A stretch of DNA of 64,000 nt, from the NCBI RefSeq assembly GCF_000150955.2, contig NC_011695.1, forward strand, positions 334,584 to 398,583. The letters are read 5' to 3'. Below the pieces are notes generated by a model. The model had not been told where the DNA came from. It saw only the letters and a list, made by a program, of their open reading frames with translations, and ran no database searches. A program made the position numbers and the translations under genes. Source of the DNA: Phaeodactylum tricornutum CCAP 1055/1 (lineage: Eukaryota > Bacillariophyta > Bacillariophyceae > Surirellales > Neidiaceae). Below are positions 37,042-47,200 of this stretch, in pieces (within the stretch, counting starts at the first letter, position 1; every line of letters starts with the position of its first letter).

Positions 37042-37432
37042 GAACGGAGACCGCACTCGGCTCCCAACCAAAATTGCTAGTATCTAATAGAAACAAAAAC
37101 CCATCTTTGTCCAAATATTTACTGTGCTCATCGGAGAATGCAACAAGTCGCCCGCAGCTTAGTCTCTCGCGGAACACGAGACGCTCAAAATAGATTCGGT
37201 TCCAATTCGTGCCGTGTGAAGTACTGCACCATATCCTTGTGGGAATGCTACTCACGATACTGCGCTAGCAACTTCTGCTCGAGACGGAAAGCCTAGGAAC
37301 TCCTTTGATTGCCATTGTGCTCATGTAATGTGGAATTCTTAAATTAATGCTTGACACTTGTACAACCGTTTGCCTGCAAAGAATGACCTACAATTGATTC
37401 TGTAGAGGCTGGTCAACGCGGCTTTTGATCTA
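37042..37432. other. Convergent intergenic region
   Basis: A 391-bp region between the 3' ends of the E2 gene and the first subtilase. I see no gene and no repeat beyond the minisatellite, which lies inside the subtilase CDS. Confidence 0.3.
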
Positions 37433-39297
37433 TCATTGTATTCTTCGTCTCATTGGAGGTCTGACAGGCGGTTTGACGGGGGCTCTCACGGGGGCTCTGA
37501 CTGGAGGTTTGATAGGGGCTCTGATTGGAGGTTTGACAGGGGCTCTGACTGGAGGTTTGACAGGGGCTCTGACTGGAGGTTTGACAGGGGCTCTGACTGG
37601 AGGTTTGACAGGGGCTCTGACTGGAGGCTTGATAGGGGCTCTGACAGGAGGTTTGACAGGGGCTCTGACAGGAGGTTTGACCGGGGCTCTGACGGGAGGT
37701 TTGACCGGGGCTCTGACGGGAGGTTTGACAGGGGCTCTGACGGGAGGTTTGACAGGAGGTTTGATAGGGGCTCTGACGGGAGGTTTGACAGGGGCTCTGA
37801 CGGGAGGCTTGACCGGGGCTTTCGTTGGAGGTCTGACCGGGGCTTTCGATGGAGGTCTGACAGGGGCTTTCGTTGGAGGTCTGACAGGGGCTTTCGATGG
37901 AGGGCTGACGGGGACACTTGTTGGGACTAGCGCCGGTCCTTTGGTTAGTGAAATTGATTCTTTGGCGGGTCCTAAAGTAGGCTGTTGTGTCGGTGCAATT
38001 ACAGGAGGAATGCTTTCTCCAAGAAGTGCGGTACTCACTAGACTGTTCGAAGAACTCGATAAATCTGATAAACGATCTGTAGCAGCATCAGCAACTATTT
38101 TCGATACCGGCCTGCCTGCCTCCAAGTACAAGGCAGCAACTCCGGCAACGTGAGGGCTGGCCATGGAAGTTCCTGCTTTTGTGCTTGTACCGCCAGTGCT
38201 TGACAAAGACACAATCGAAGACCCCGGTGCGAAAATATCAACACAGCTACCCCAATTCGAAAAAGATGAGCGAGCGTTCGTGATAGTCATTGCTCCGACC
38301 GTCAGCGCTTTCGATGCCGAGGCTGGCGAGTAATTACAAGCATCTTGGTTGTTATTACCAGCCGCTACCGCCACAGCTATTCCTTGGTCAACGGCCGAGT
38401 TGATGGCGGTGTTTAGGGCAGTGCTTATTCCACCACCGAGACTCAGGTTCATAACAATCTTCCTTGTACTATTTTCCTGCTTGATCTTTGTTACATGATC
38501 TACAGCAGCAATGACGTTGGCATATGATCCAGTTCCATTGACGTTAAGGACTTTGACGTCATGAAGCGATACTTGCTTGGCTACACCGTACGTCTTGGAT
38601 CCGACGGTACCAGCAACGTGTGTCCCGTGTCCGTGCAGATCAAATCCACACGCTGCAAAGAAAGAGTGGCAGCCAGAGAAAGAGAAGAGATGTACATGCA
38701 ATGAAACGGTATTAGCTGCTGCGCGGCTTCACAAAACTATGGTCCTTGCAAAAGGCAAAGAGCGTTGGGCATTAGTGACTTACCTTCGCCGGTGAAAGAG
38801 ATGCAGGAAGCCACGCGACCTTCTAGATCCGCGTGACTGGCTAGAATTCCAGTGTCAATAATGTATGCGTCGACGCCGAGACCAGTGTAGGCATACTCAT
38901 ACATGTCATCGTCAACGCCGTCGATGTGATCGAGTCCCCATACTGGTTTGCTCTGGATGGCGTCAATTGTCACGACACCGTCCTCGGAGATATCGCGGAC
39001 TTCGTTGAGATTCAGCAAAACAGACAGAACTGTATCGGGTAAATTGGCGACAGCAAAGCCCTTGAACGCGTAGTCGTAAGTGTTAATGACCTTTGACTTC
39101 AGCGCGCGTTTTAGTACCTTGGTGGCAAATCCTTTCGAATCCGGAATACGCTTATCCAGCTGAACGATGTACTGACCAGGAATAGCTTGCCCCCCTACGA
39201 TACGGCTTAGCTTTCGATGCTCTGACAGTTGCTGAGCGAAGGCAACTCCAACGAAGTTTGCTGCAACAAGCAGCGCAAAGGACTGTGAAAGAGTCAT
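37433..39297 (-). CDS. Secreted subtilisin-like serine protease (S8, proteinase K type) with Pro-rich repeat tail
   Basis: Exons 39297-38784 and 38652-37433, with a 131-nt intron (GTAAGT...TGCAG), give 577 aa. Order: signal peptide (about residues 1-21, FVGVAFAQ); I9 inhibitor propeptide (IPGQYIVQL to SEDGVVTI, 39-111); S8 catalytic domain with Asp148 (YIIDTGI), His180 (GHGTHVAG) and Ser334 (GTSMASPHVAG). The oxyanion Asn lies in AAGNNNQDA. After the catalytic domain comes a Ser/Thr/Pro linker and about 17 repeats of an eight-residue motif (KPPVRAPV and variants). The protein ends in a basic PPMRRRIQ. Such enzymes are secreted endopeptidases; the basic proline-rich tail could bind cell-wall silica or polysaccharide, which is inference. 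The catalytic core is closely related to the second subtilase at 48.8-50.4 kb, with the intron at the same place (after TGE/ANE, before ACG). Confidence 0.93.
37452..37915 (-). repeat. 24-bp coding minisatellite in the subtilase tail
   Basis: About 18 tandem copies of a 24-bp unit (plus-strand form like GGAGGTTTGACAGGGGCTCT with variants GACTGGA/GACAGGA/GACGGGA). Each unit encodes the eight-residue PVRAPVKP-type motif on the minus strand. One 12-bp shortfall near 37750 breaks the regular spacing. The repeat is in frame with the protease CDS and is open on the opposite strand as well, producing a long Gly/Leu/Thr shadow frame. Confidence 0.9.
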
Positions 39298-40220
39298 CTT
39301 CGCTGTGGGCCTGGCTCATCGATTGTTGCTTGTGAACTTTGCTGGACTGTGATAAACAGAGCCTGCGGCATCACTTACTGTTAATTGTCCGGATCGTGGC
39401 ATTTACATGTTGAAAAAGCTCGAAAAATGAGAGGTCGTTCCTGTTGCCAAGCGTGCTCGCCGTGTTTTTTTTTCTACGAATGTGTATGCGTTTACTTAAC
39501 TGATAACAGAGTTCCCTTTTATCAAGATTCTCATGATCTGCTAAGTGATATCGAGAGCAATGCGAAAGTCTCTTCCCCCCAGAAAGCTCACAATGTCTTT
39601 CCTCTTGAAATATTGATAGGGCCTCCTTGTGCCTTTCCATACTTTATTTGAAAGTTCTTGATGGAATTATCCGTTGGGGATAAAAAGACCTATTGACTCA
39701 ATCGATTTGAAAATGTTCCGCCGCTATGCTAGAAACAACGTAGCGGAAGTTGCCAGCCTTTCGAAGTCGACCAGCTATCATGGGATTGCATTACATTAGC
39801 TTATACAGCACGACATGATTCGCATTCTCGGCGAATTATTAACGGTAGCATTGACTGCGAGGTATGTCCAGGTTGCGAGTCGTAGCTCGTCTTCTCGTGG
39901 AACGTCCATCCGTCCGTCCATCAGTCAGTCTGCACTCAATTCAAAAGTGAGGGTACGCGAGTAGGGTACTGGAACTATCCAACTCGGGCGACCGAGTCCA
40001 TCCTTCACGGTATGAGGTGGGAGGTGGGAGCAACGATGGTCCGAACGCCGGCGTTTTTTCGGTCAGATATTATACTACCTAACTGTGACTGTAAGCGTCT
40101 CGCGACCCGCAAAAACGAGCGGAATTACCAAAACGCTTCGATTGACCACAATCGCCAGCCCAGCCCATCCTCATCGTCACTCTGTTCGTCAATTTTCCGG
40201 TTCGACGGAAGCGAAAAAGC
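39298..40220. other. Divergent intergenic region (subtilase / CDC37)
   Basis: A 923-bp region between two divergent genes. No gene is supported. Small features only: a CGTCCATCCGTCCGTCCATCAGTCAGTC microsatellite-like run near 39902-39929, and a T-rich stretch at 39465-39475. Confidence 0.35.
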
Positions 40221-41673
40221 ATGTCGAAACCGTTTGACTACTCAAAATGGGACAACATTGAGTTGTCCGACGACGAAGAAGATTGCCATCCCAACATTGA
40301 CAAGGAAAGCTGGTTTCGTATGAAGCATCGATCACGAGTGGAACGTGAAGAAAACGAAGCCAAAGACCGGGCTCGGATTGAACAGAAAGTGGGTGTCATT
40401 ATTAGCGCCCACGGGCGTTTGCGTTGGTCGTCGCATCAACATGGCCCGTTTCTTGTATTGATTCTCACCCATAGATACTCGCCTCGTCTCCGTCACGCAG
40501 ATGCTCGAAAACATGCAGCGGGTCCAGATTCTGAAGCACGACCTGCAAAAAATAGCGAAACTTCAGGCAAACGACAGCGATTCCGACGACGATGGTGATG
40601 ACCTCGACGATACCGAAGGCATCAAGGCGGAATTGGCGGAACTCGAATCGGAAAACATATCTTTCCAAGCCCGCCTGGACGAATACGAAAAGAATAAAAA
40701 ATGGAACGTAGACAACATGTTCGAAGTCAAGGAAGAGCGGACGGTGATTAATCCCAAGGCGGCCCAACCGACCTATTCCGAAGCAGGCTACGCGGAACCG
40801 AAAGAAGATTTGAAAAAGGTCTCGGAGACCATGCGTCAAACCCAAATTGGCGCAACGGATGGTGAGAAAAAGCCCGCCGCCGTCAAATCGACCGCCGACA
40901 GCGACGCCGAAGCCACCACGGCCACTAAGCCCACTCCAGCTAATACTGACTCGGCTCCGAACAACACTAGCAATGATACGAGTACTTCTCTTGCTACAAA
41001 ATCATCTCCAGCTGGTCCGGCACGTGATTTGGGAGCTATGGATACGTACCACGAATTCACCGAAAAGTACGCCGATCTCGTGGAGCAATTCATGGCTCTC
41101 CCAGATCTCGCTGGCAGTGAGGAGTTCTTGTTGAGACATGGCGATGTACTATTGCAAGAAAACGCCTCCAACTATCTTCTCTTGGCCAGTCTCGAAGACG
41201 AGATGAACGGATACCACGACAAGATGAAACGAACTGCTCGACAGTCGCAGATTATAACGAGTATTGCCGAGCTAGCCAAGACGGTCAAGACTCACCCGGG
41301 GAATGTCATTCGTCCTTTTTTCCAACGTTTGAAGGAGCGCCTGCACTTGGAAGAGTTTTTGGCACAAACAAAGGCCTTTCAGGAGAAAATCGTGTCACGT
41401 GCAGTAGTGAAGAGGCAAGAAATTGACCGGGAACGGGCCCAGGAAGCCCGGAATGAAAAGGGAACATCTCTCGAAGATATCCCACTCGAACAGCGTTTGG
41501 GACCGGGCGGGCTCGACCCGTTAGAAGTGATTGAAACCTTACCACCCGGAATGGTGGCTGCGTTCGAGTCGCGGGACGTCGAGCAATTGAAACAAGTCTT
41601 GATGGAAATGGATGCAGACGAAGCGGAAGCCCATATGAAAAGGTGCATCGACGCTGGCTTATGGGTGGCTTAG
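40221..41673 (+). CDS. CDC37: Hsp90 co-chaperone Cdc37
   Basis: Exons 40221-40392 and 40475-41673, with an 82-nt intron (GTGTCA...CATAG), give 456 aa. The N-terminal kinase-binding signature is diagnostic: FDYSKWDNIELSDDEED then HPNIDKESWFRMKHRSRVER. A coiled coil follows (LENMQRVQILKHDLQKI) with an acidic segment, and the Hsp90-binding middle domain and helical C-terminus lie from about residue 270 (HEFTEKYADLVEQF, FFQRLKERLHLEEF, LGPGGLDPLEVIETLP). Cdc37 recruits protein kinases to Hsp90 in the cytosol. A Thr/Ser/Ala-rich linker of about 60 aa separates the halves. The donor is chosen for frame: an alternative GT four bases earlier would break the frame. Confidence 0.95.
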
Positions 41674-41900
41674 GCCAGGTGGCTAGTTTGCGATTTCTTC
41701 TTTACGTATCAGCGGCAACGGGTTGGGCTAAATAATATGCTTTAGAGTAATCTCATAAGTAGAGAGTCTTACATACGCACAGTATTCCTTTTCCATCGTA
41801 TGATCTTCGACGGGTATGGCAGAATGATTTACTTTTGAGTATTCTTTCACGTGGAGAGACTTAGCGCAGTATTCATTCCGCCAACCCACTGATTTGGCGC

Positions 41901-42929
41901 TTACATACCACTTTTGTGCCGCTTGTGCATTGGGCCCTCCATGTCGTTGGCTTCCGAGCACGATGACGATATCTCCATTGCCAAATTTCCCAACTCTCGG
42001 ACTTCTTCGCCGTCAAAAATGCGCAAGGAATCTTCCAACAAAAGTTTTGCCGGACGATGCATGTTTGTCGCTTTAGTTATGGCTCGTCGCCATTTCCGCG
42101 TGCGAGCATTGATTAGCCAGTTGTTGACGACCGTGGGGGTCGTGTGGCATGCTTGAGCCATGGTAGCCAAGCCTTGGTCATCCGGGTATGGGTTTGTCCA
42201 GTTCTCCCGTAACCATGCGGTCATGTACTTGGACAAGTCCTGTTTTGTAGCGATAGGGGACGACTCGGACAGTATTTTATCCGGAATCTGGTGCAGTGGG
42301 GGCTGGTGATTACCGAGGAGCTCCCGAAGCTTGGCAATGGTTTCTTCGTAAAGAACTCGAAGAATCATCCGGCGTTGTCCATGCTCTACCGGAGTGGAGT
42401 GTTGGAAAACGCAGCGCCCAAACAAAAATTCGAAACGAGTTCTGATACCATGATACTTTTCACAGTTAATACTTGAACTAGCTTCCACTTGGCAAGCAAC
42501 CTTTGCCATGCGTTGACGATCAGACCAGCCCCACGGATCTTGATGTTCCACAAAGGACAAATCCCAGTTTTTCGGAGTTGCAGCATTGCAGCTTGTCTCA
42601 TCGATAACAGCCTCCTCATTAGAGACTGGCTGAGTATACCACGGTGGCAGCGGTACTGGATCTGCCAATGGTAACTCGGAACCTCCAATGGGTTGCCGGT
42701 GCTGCTGATTCCCGAGGTGAAAGTTGTTTTGGAACTCGCCTTGCTCGGCGGCTTGAGCAAGCGACTCGAACCACTCCAAGATCGAACCCACCTGCCAGCG
42801 AACCGGAGCCTCCGGATATGGAAAAGGACGATTGTATTGAGGCTGTGATCCATACACTTTGGTGGGAAGCAAAGTTGGTGGCAAGCCTCCAGAACCTTCC
42901 TCGTGCGGTCGGGAGAACGATTCTTCCAT
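41901..42929 (-). CDS. TALE-type homeodomain transcription factor
   Basis: A 342-aa single-exon protein. A homeodomain lies at about residues 225-290, with the three-residue TALE loop insertion (NPYPDDQGLATMAQ). Recognition helix 3 is VVNNWLINARTRKWRR, which keeps Trp, Asn and Arg of the WFxNxR signature but has Leu for Phe. Upstream of it, ILRVLYEETIAKLRELLG could be a helical dimerisation segment. The N-terminal ~180 aa are low complexity with many Pro, Gln and Ser. A Lys/Arg-rich end (MHKRHKSGM) follows. In plants and algae TALE proteins (KNOX/BELL) act as heterodimers in the haploid-diploid switch; whether this one does is unknown. It converges with CDC37 (227 bp). Confidence 0.9.
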   Translation of the reverse strand: MEESFSRPHEEGSGGLPPTLLPTKVYGSQPQYNRPFPYPEAPVRWQVGSILEWFESLAQAAEQGEFQNNFHLGNQQHRQPIGGSELPLADPVPLPPWYTQPVSNEEAVIDETSCNAATPKNWDLSFVEHQDPWGWSDRQRMAKVACQVEASSSINCEKYHGIRTRFEFLFGRCVFQHSTPVEHGQRRMILRVLYEETIAKLRELLGNHQPPLHQIPDKILSESSPIATKQDLSKYMTAWLRENWTNPYPDDQGLATMAQACHTTPTVVNNWLINARTRKWRRAITKATNMHRPAKLLLEDSLRIFDGEEVRELGNLAMEISSSCSEANDMEGPMHKRHKSGM

Positions 42930-43700
42930 AGTATTAACACGTGATTTCTCGAATGGATCGAATGAAAAATTGCTAAAGGTGAACTTCTCATGTTATGTGT
43001 TGTCATTCCGACTGAAAAAGAAGAGGCTTTCATGGCATCGCATCCTTTTTGTTGAAACACGGTCACCGTTTCGAATTCACATGCAGGTTGTCGTTTCGTA
43101 CCGCACCCAGCTCCAGAGAAACTACTCTGTTTTCTTGCGCTATGTAAGTTCCGCGCGATCACCGGCAATCACCTCATATGTTTCGAAACGATACAGGCGC
43201 ATATTCGTGGGACAGAAACTTGTCTACGAAACAATACGGACGCAACGAAAACAATGGAGAATCGGGTCGCAGCCTTCGACGTTGAAACGTGACCCGCGTT
43301 TCACAGGCAGGTTCGATAACGAAAAACATGCGACCTGACCAATTAAGGAACTTCGGCAGGCGCAGTGGATCGAAATTATGGGCGCCAGTCTAGAAAGCTG
43401 ATATATATCTCTGTCCTAGAAGACATTTTCTACCATAAAATATATATCAAAAAAGTAAACCGTCATTTTTAGATATAAACTGAAATGAAACGTTCGATCT
43501 ATTTTCTCTGTCAGTTCCTTCAAAAGTCAAAACACTTGCAGAAACTCGGGTTGGTAAAAAAGCCTCGCCTCGCCGTTTTCTCTCCAATAATCTCCAGGTG
43601 AAGGCTCCCCGGAGACCATCTTTCAACGACCAAAGAATCACGTCCAGCTTGTGTCACCATCGATGCATCGACCTTACATGAACAAAGAGTATTGTTTTGA
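42930..43700. other. Divergent intergenic region
   Basis: A 771-bp region between the homeobox gene (minus) and the four-TM gene (plus). Two similar TATATATC-type AT runs occur at 43400-43408 and 43441-43449. Open frames here have no domain. Confidence 0.35.
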
Positions 43701-44825
43701 ATGAGTAACGCTACCAGGAGTCATCGAATCGCGAATTCGTTTGCCGGAGGATGCTGGCAAACAGGCCGTGTATGCTGTTGCCGGTACGGCCTCTATCCTC
43801 TCTTGGTAGCGTCCTTTTTGACAACAGGTGCTTTGTTATCTCTGTACAATGCAGCCGGCTGTGATTTTGTTGATATTCAGGTCGGTTTCACACCATCCAA
43901 TAGCGCATGGAACCAAAGTCAAGCAAGTCTTGGAATATGGTACTACCAAACAGACGCTCCGAGCAATTACAGCACTTATCGCGAAAAACTGCAGGAAGGA
44001 TGTCAACGGTATACGCAAGCTTTTGAAGAGTCCTTTGTCGACGGCGATCGCACGTGGATAGTTGCCAGAGTCATGGCCACGATTTCGGCTTGTTGCAGCA
44101 TCGTGGCTACCCTGACGAGTTGGCTTTTCTGCTTTTCCACATTACCACTGTCATTCTGGTCGTGCGTGCTCTTGCCAACATCAATGGTAGCTTTCATTGC
44201 GGAAGTCTCCAAGTTTATTCTCTTCGATATTTCATTGTGTCGCAGCTCCCTCTGGTTTCCAAGTGGTGTCGATTCGTTACCTCAAGCAGCCGAGTCGTGT
44301 TCTTTAGGTAAAACTGCGAATTCTGCGGTTGCGTCTGGGTCTATACTTTTGGTTGGCTTTGCAATGGTATGTCTTAAAATTCCGCGCAAGCGAGTCTTGG
44401 ATCCCCAATACGCTGGGCAACATGTCACGGATGCGGGACTTGACTGGGACCGCAATGGATCGCCGCAAAAGTCTATCAATACCGATGCGGACAAGAAGTA
44501 TAAGGACTTTTCCAATGAGCTACTGGACACGAGTCAAAACCTGTCGGAAACATCATTCGATGCGGAAGAGTCCATTCCAAGCTCAGGTGGATGTAGCAAT
44601 CAAGATTCCTCGATACACAAATGTGGCCAAAGTCAAAACGATTGCCCCAGTGATGAAAAATCTGCGACAGACGACTTTGTCATTTTCGGTACGCAACGCG
44701 TCTCGGAAAGTCGAGTAGCGAAATTGTCGAAGATGACAGCAACAGCTAATATGCAATCCGAAGACTTGATAAATAAATTTGTGCAGGAGTTCGATGAAGC
44801 TTTCCAGGAATCAGACGAGTCTTAA
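43701..44825 (+). CDS. Four-TM membrane protein of unknown function
   Basis: 374 aa, single exon, not recognised. Four hydrophobic segments: about 30-51 (LYPLLVASFLTTGALLSLYN), 125-150 (ARVMATISACCSIVATLTSW), 152-176 (LSFWSCVLLPTSMVAFIAEV) and 212-232 (ASGSILLVGFAMVCLKI). The large loop between the first and second segments has N-glycosylation sites (NQS, NYS) and Cys residues, so it probably faces the lumen or exterior. The C-terminal ~140 aa are hydrophilic, acidic and Ser-rich and end in a possible helix (LINKFVQEFDEAFQESDES). The architecture recalls claudin/MARVEL-like proteins, but no signature is visible. Confidence 0.75.
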   Translation: MSNATRSHRIANSFAGGCWQTGRVCCCRYGLYPLLVASFLTTGALLSLYNAAGCDFVDIQVGFTPSNSAWNQSQASLGIWYYQTDAPSNYSTYREKLQEGCQRYTQAFEESFVDGDRTWIVARVMATISACCSIVATLTSWLFCFSTLPLSFWSCVLLPTSMVAFIAEVSKFILFDISLCRSSLWFPSGVDSLPQAAESCSLGKTANSAVASGSILLVGFAMVCLKIPRKRVLDPQYAGQHVTDAGLDWDRNGSPQKSINTDADKKYKDFSNELLDTSQNLSETSFDAEESIPSSGGCSNQDSSIHKCGQSQNDCPSDEKSATDDFVIFGTQRVSESRVAKLSKMTATANMQSEDLINKFVQEFDEAFQESDES

Positions 44826-45017
44826 CCGTTTATGCAGCAACTGTGACGTCGATACTTGTCGACGATTTATCTGCTAGCTGCTTCTGCCAATCCAAAATAA
44901 TTGTTCATTCGCCAGTAGGACAACACTTCACCTCTGCAACAAATGCATTAATGTAAGATACAACATAAACCGTCATTTGCCTGACGTTCGTCAACCAGGT
45001 GATTTCTTTGTCCGGCC

Positions 45018-46376
45018 TTACGCGGGCACACTTCCTTCGTCCTCTAGAATTGCCACTTCTATTTGCTCTTGGCAAAAGATCTGTAGTGCGTGTAAATTAA
45101 GCAAAATGGCCTCGGCCGGCCACAAGCGCCCCACTGGAACTCCGGCCCGAATGCACAACGCAACAATATTGTTTTGCAATAATTGCAAGGAAATGGCAAA
45201 CTCTTCTTGATGTATGGTATGGGAGGACAACGAATACCGAGTGCCGTCCTGACCTTTTGTTGCACTTTCCACCAAAACAACGGACGAAGCGTGCTGCAAT
45301 CGAGCGTTGACCAAATCAGGATGCATTGAAAGTGGACCACTAGGGGAGGAATGAGCGGTTGCAACATCTGTATGTTTCGTCGAACCGGTAGCCTTGATCA
45401 AGTTCGGTCGGTGGACAACGCGAGATAGAGTGTGCTTGGCCGCTTTCCCAATGGATGCGAGGGAGTTTGTGGATTCAGACATTGATTCCGAAAGCAGCTG
45501 TCTATCCGGCTCAGTTTCCGGTTCCGTCATCACCAGCTCGATGATGTCAGTGACACCTTCAATGTGTTGGCGCAACAGAATCGGATGCGGCAATGCGATT
45601 CCCAGAAATTGGGCTACGGATTTTGTTGCAGACGCAACAAGTCGCAAAGCACTCACAAGTTCCTGGGGTGGTAAGACATTGTAGAGCTCGGGGCCGGCGT
45701 GAGGCAAAGGCAGTCCTCCTATTTTTCCAATGCCTCGCGCGTGTGCGCGGCGTGCTTCTGCCAACACACGGCGGTCGTCTTCAACCGGAGTTACCACTAG
45801 ACAATGGGATGCAAAGACTTGTAGAGCCCAGTGCCAGCGTAGGCTTTGAGCTTTTAGGGTAGCGGTGCGAATAGCACTCGTCAAAGCACCACCGTGCAAC
45901 AACGCTATCTGCAAACGTTCCAAACGCAATCGGTGCGTATACGTAGCCGATTGTGCCACCAAGCTCTTTTGCAGCTCTTCATTTTCCATAGCCATGCGGG
46001 CAACATGAACTGCAAGTCGGGAGCCTTCTTTTTGACGCGAGTCGAGTTTTAGACGCAGTCGATCGGATTCAAACTGTAGTTGCGAAAGATCTTTCCGAGT
46101 GTTGGACTTCTCGAAAACTGCGGCACAAGCTACGCGAGCCCGACCATTTGCCTTTAAAGCAGCTTGTCGACGTTCGCGAGCCTCCGTCAGTGCTCTTTGA
46201 ATACAGATGGCACATAGGCCTTTGTGGTACGATGAGCTTCGGAACATACTGGGCTGCAAAGTGGCATGATTTGATTGGACGGAAGCACAATGATGCAGGC
46301 AAGGGCATTCTTTATTCACAGTCATTCTTTGCATTGAAGCCTTTACATATTCTACCCTGTTTTTTTTAGCATTCAT
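45018..46376 (-). CDS. Atg14/UVRAG (Vps38)-like subunit of class III PI3-kinase complex
   Basis: A 452-aa single-exon protein from the ATG at 46376; the frame upstream has no ATG. The N-terminus has cysteine pairs (CPCLHHC at ~25 and CAICIQ at ~55), as in the zinc-binding Cys repeats of Atg14/Barkor. A coiled coil follows (~60-165: AREYRRQ-type heptads such as QFESDRLRLKLDSRQKEGSR). The C-terminal half resembles the Atg14/UVRAG fold: VSALRLVASATKSVAQFLGI followed by ALPHPILLR, and EFAISLQLLQNNIVALCIRA near the end. These subunits direct Vps34-Vps15-Beclin to autophagosomes or endosomes. The family call rests on domain order and short motifs; which branch (Atg14 or Vps38) cannot be told. Confidence 0.65.
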   Translation of the reverse strand: MNAKKNRVEYVKASMQRMTVNKECPCLHHCASVQSNHATLQPSMFRSSSYHKGLCAICIQRALTEARERRQAALKANGRARVACAAVFEKSNTRKDLSQLQFESDRLRLKLDSRQKEGSRLAVHVARMAMENEELQKSLVAQSATYTHRLRLERLQIALLHGGALTSAIRTATLKAQSLRWHWALQVFASHCLVVTPVEDDRRVLAEARRAHARGIGKIGGLPLPHAGPELYNVLPPQELVSALRLVASATKSVAQFLGIALPHPILLRQHIEGVTDIIELVMTEPETEPDRQLLSESMSESTNSLASIGKAAKHTLSRVVHRPNLIKATGSTKHTDVATAHSSPSGPLSMHPDLVNARLQHASSVVLVESATKGQDGTRYSLSSHTIHQEEFAISLQLLQNNIVALCIRAGVPVGRLWPAEAILLNLHALQIFCQEQIEVAILEDEGSVPA

Positions 46377-46889
46377 TTTCGCTTCTCGCAGGGATGGTCG
46401 GCTTATCTCACAAGGGACACAGGATATTCCAATGGACAAGTATGAAACAGAATTCAAATCTCAACGCCATGGTTGCTAACGTTTAGACACTAGGAAAGCA
46501 TCAACAGAACGTCTAATTTGTTGATACAACTCCTGGTAAGGACAATGTCTCACCAGAAGTTCAATCGCCTACTGCTAAAATCCTAGTCGCTTCCGACACA
46601 CATACAGCAACGGCTCACAGCCCCACAGTCCCTACAAACATTGAAGAGTACACTATAGCCTCATAGTCTTTGTAGTTCAATGTTTTCCTAACTGTGATCT
46701 CCATTGTTGTTTTGTGTTCATCAATATAAATGCCACTAACATTTTAACACAAGGAATTGCGAGTTGGCCAACTTCATGTGACAGTGAGTAGGTGACCATT
46801 TAGAAAAGAGGAAATTCACTAATCCCGCCTTGATGAGGCAGCAAAATCACTAGTCTGGCCAAAATCAAAATTTACCAAGTACTAAAGAT
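46377..46889. other. Start of the repeat-rich, gene-poor region
   Basis: No gene is supported. Base composition becomes AT-richer from here on, and open frames are short. It is the 5' flank of the Atg14-like gene on its right-hand side. Confidence 0.3.
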
Positions 46890-47200
46890 GGGGCCACATT
46901 GCTTTCCATAGTAGTGATAATTTCATACCTTTCAAAGTGTATTGATGGTCTGAATCAAGGGCATCAAAGAAGGCCTTGGGAAGTTGTGAGACGCACGCAA
47001 TATTGTCAATGAATAACACATGTAACCCTATGGTCACTGCATCCATGCATCCAGAGGTTGGGATCTGCCTTGCAAGGAATGAAATTCATTGCACAAAGGG
47101 AATTGGAAAGACATTCATGCAGTTGCTTGGCCTTTGATTCAGCCTTTGTTGTTTTGGAAAGGTGCAACAAAATTTCCCACTCATTCTGTTTCAAGTACCT
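46890..47200 (-). pseudogene. Decayed Ty1/copia reverse transcriptase fragment
   Basis: Read on the minus strand, 47140-47050 encodes a stretch with ECLSNSLCAMNFIPCKADPN, matching the copia RT block that in the intact element of this window reads AQSLRTMGFVSSKADPDMW. About 40 codons on, in a different frame, VLFIDNIA stands where RT has YVDDL, followed by PKAFFDALDSDHQYTLKG, which matches the region after the catalytic YVDD. The catalytic Asp pair is altered (DN instead of DD) and at least one frameshift lies between the blocks, so it cannot be functional. Confidence 0.75.

Noticed and set aside
37425-38153. 242-codon plus-strand GGLTGALT repeat frame
   Set aside because: It is the opposite-strand reading of the subtilase minisatellite; the 24-bp unit has no stop in this frame. 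No signal or start context supports it.
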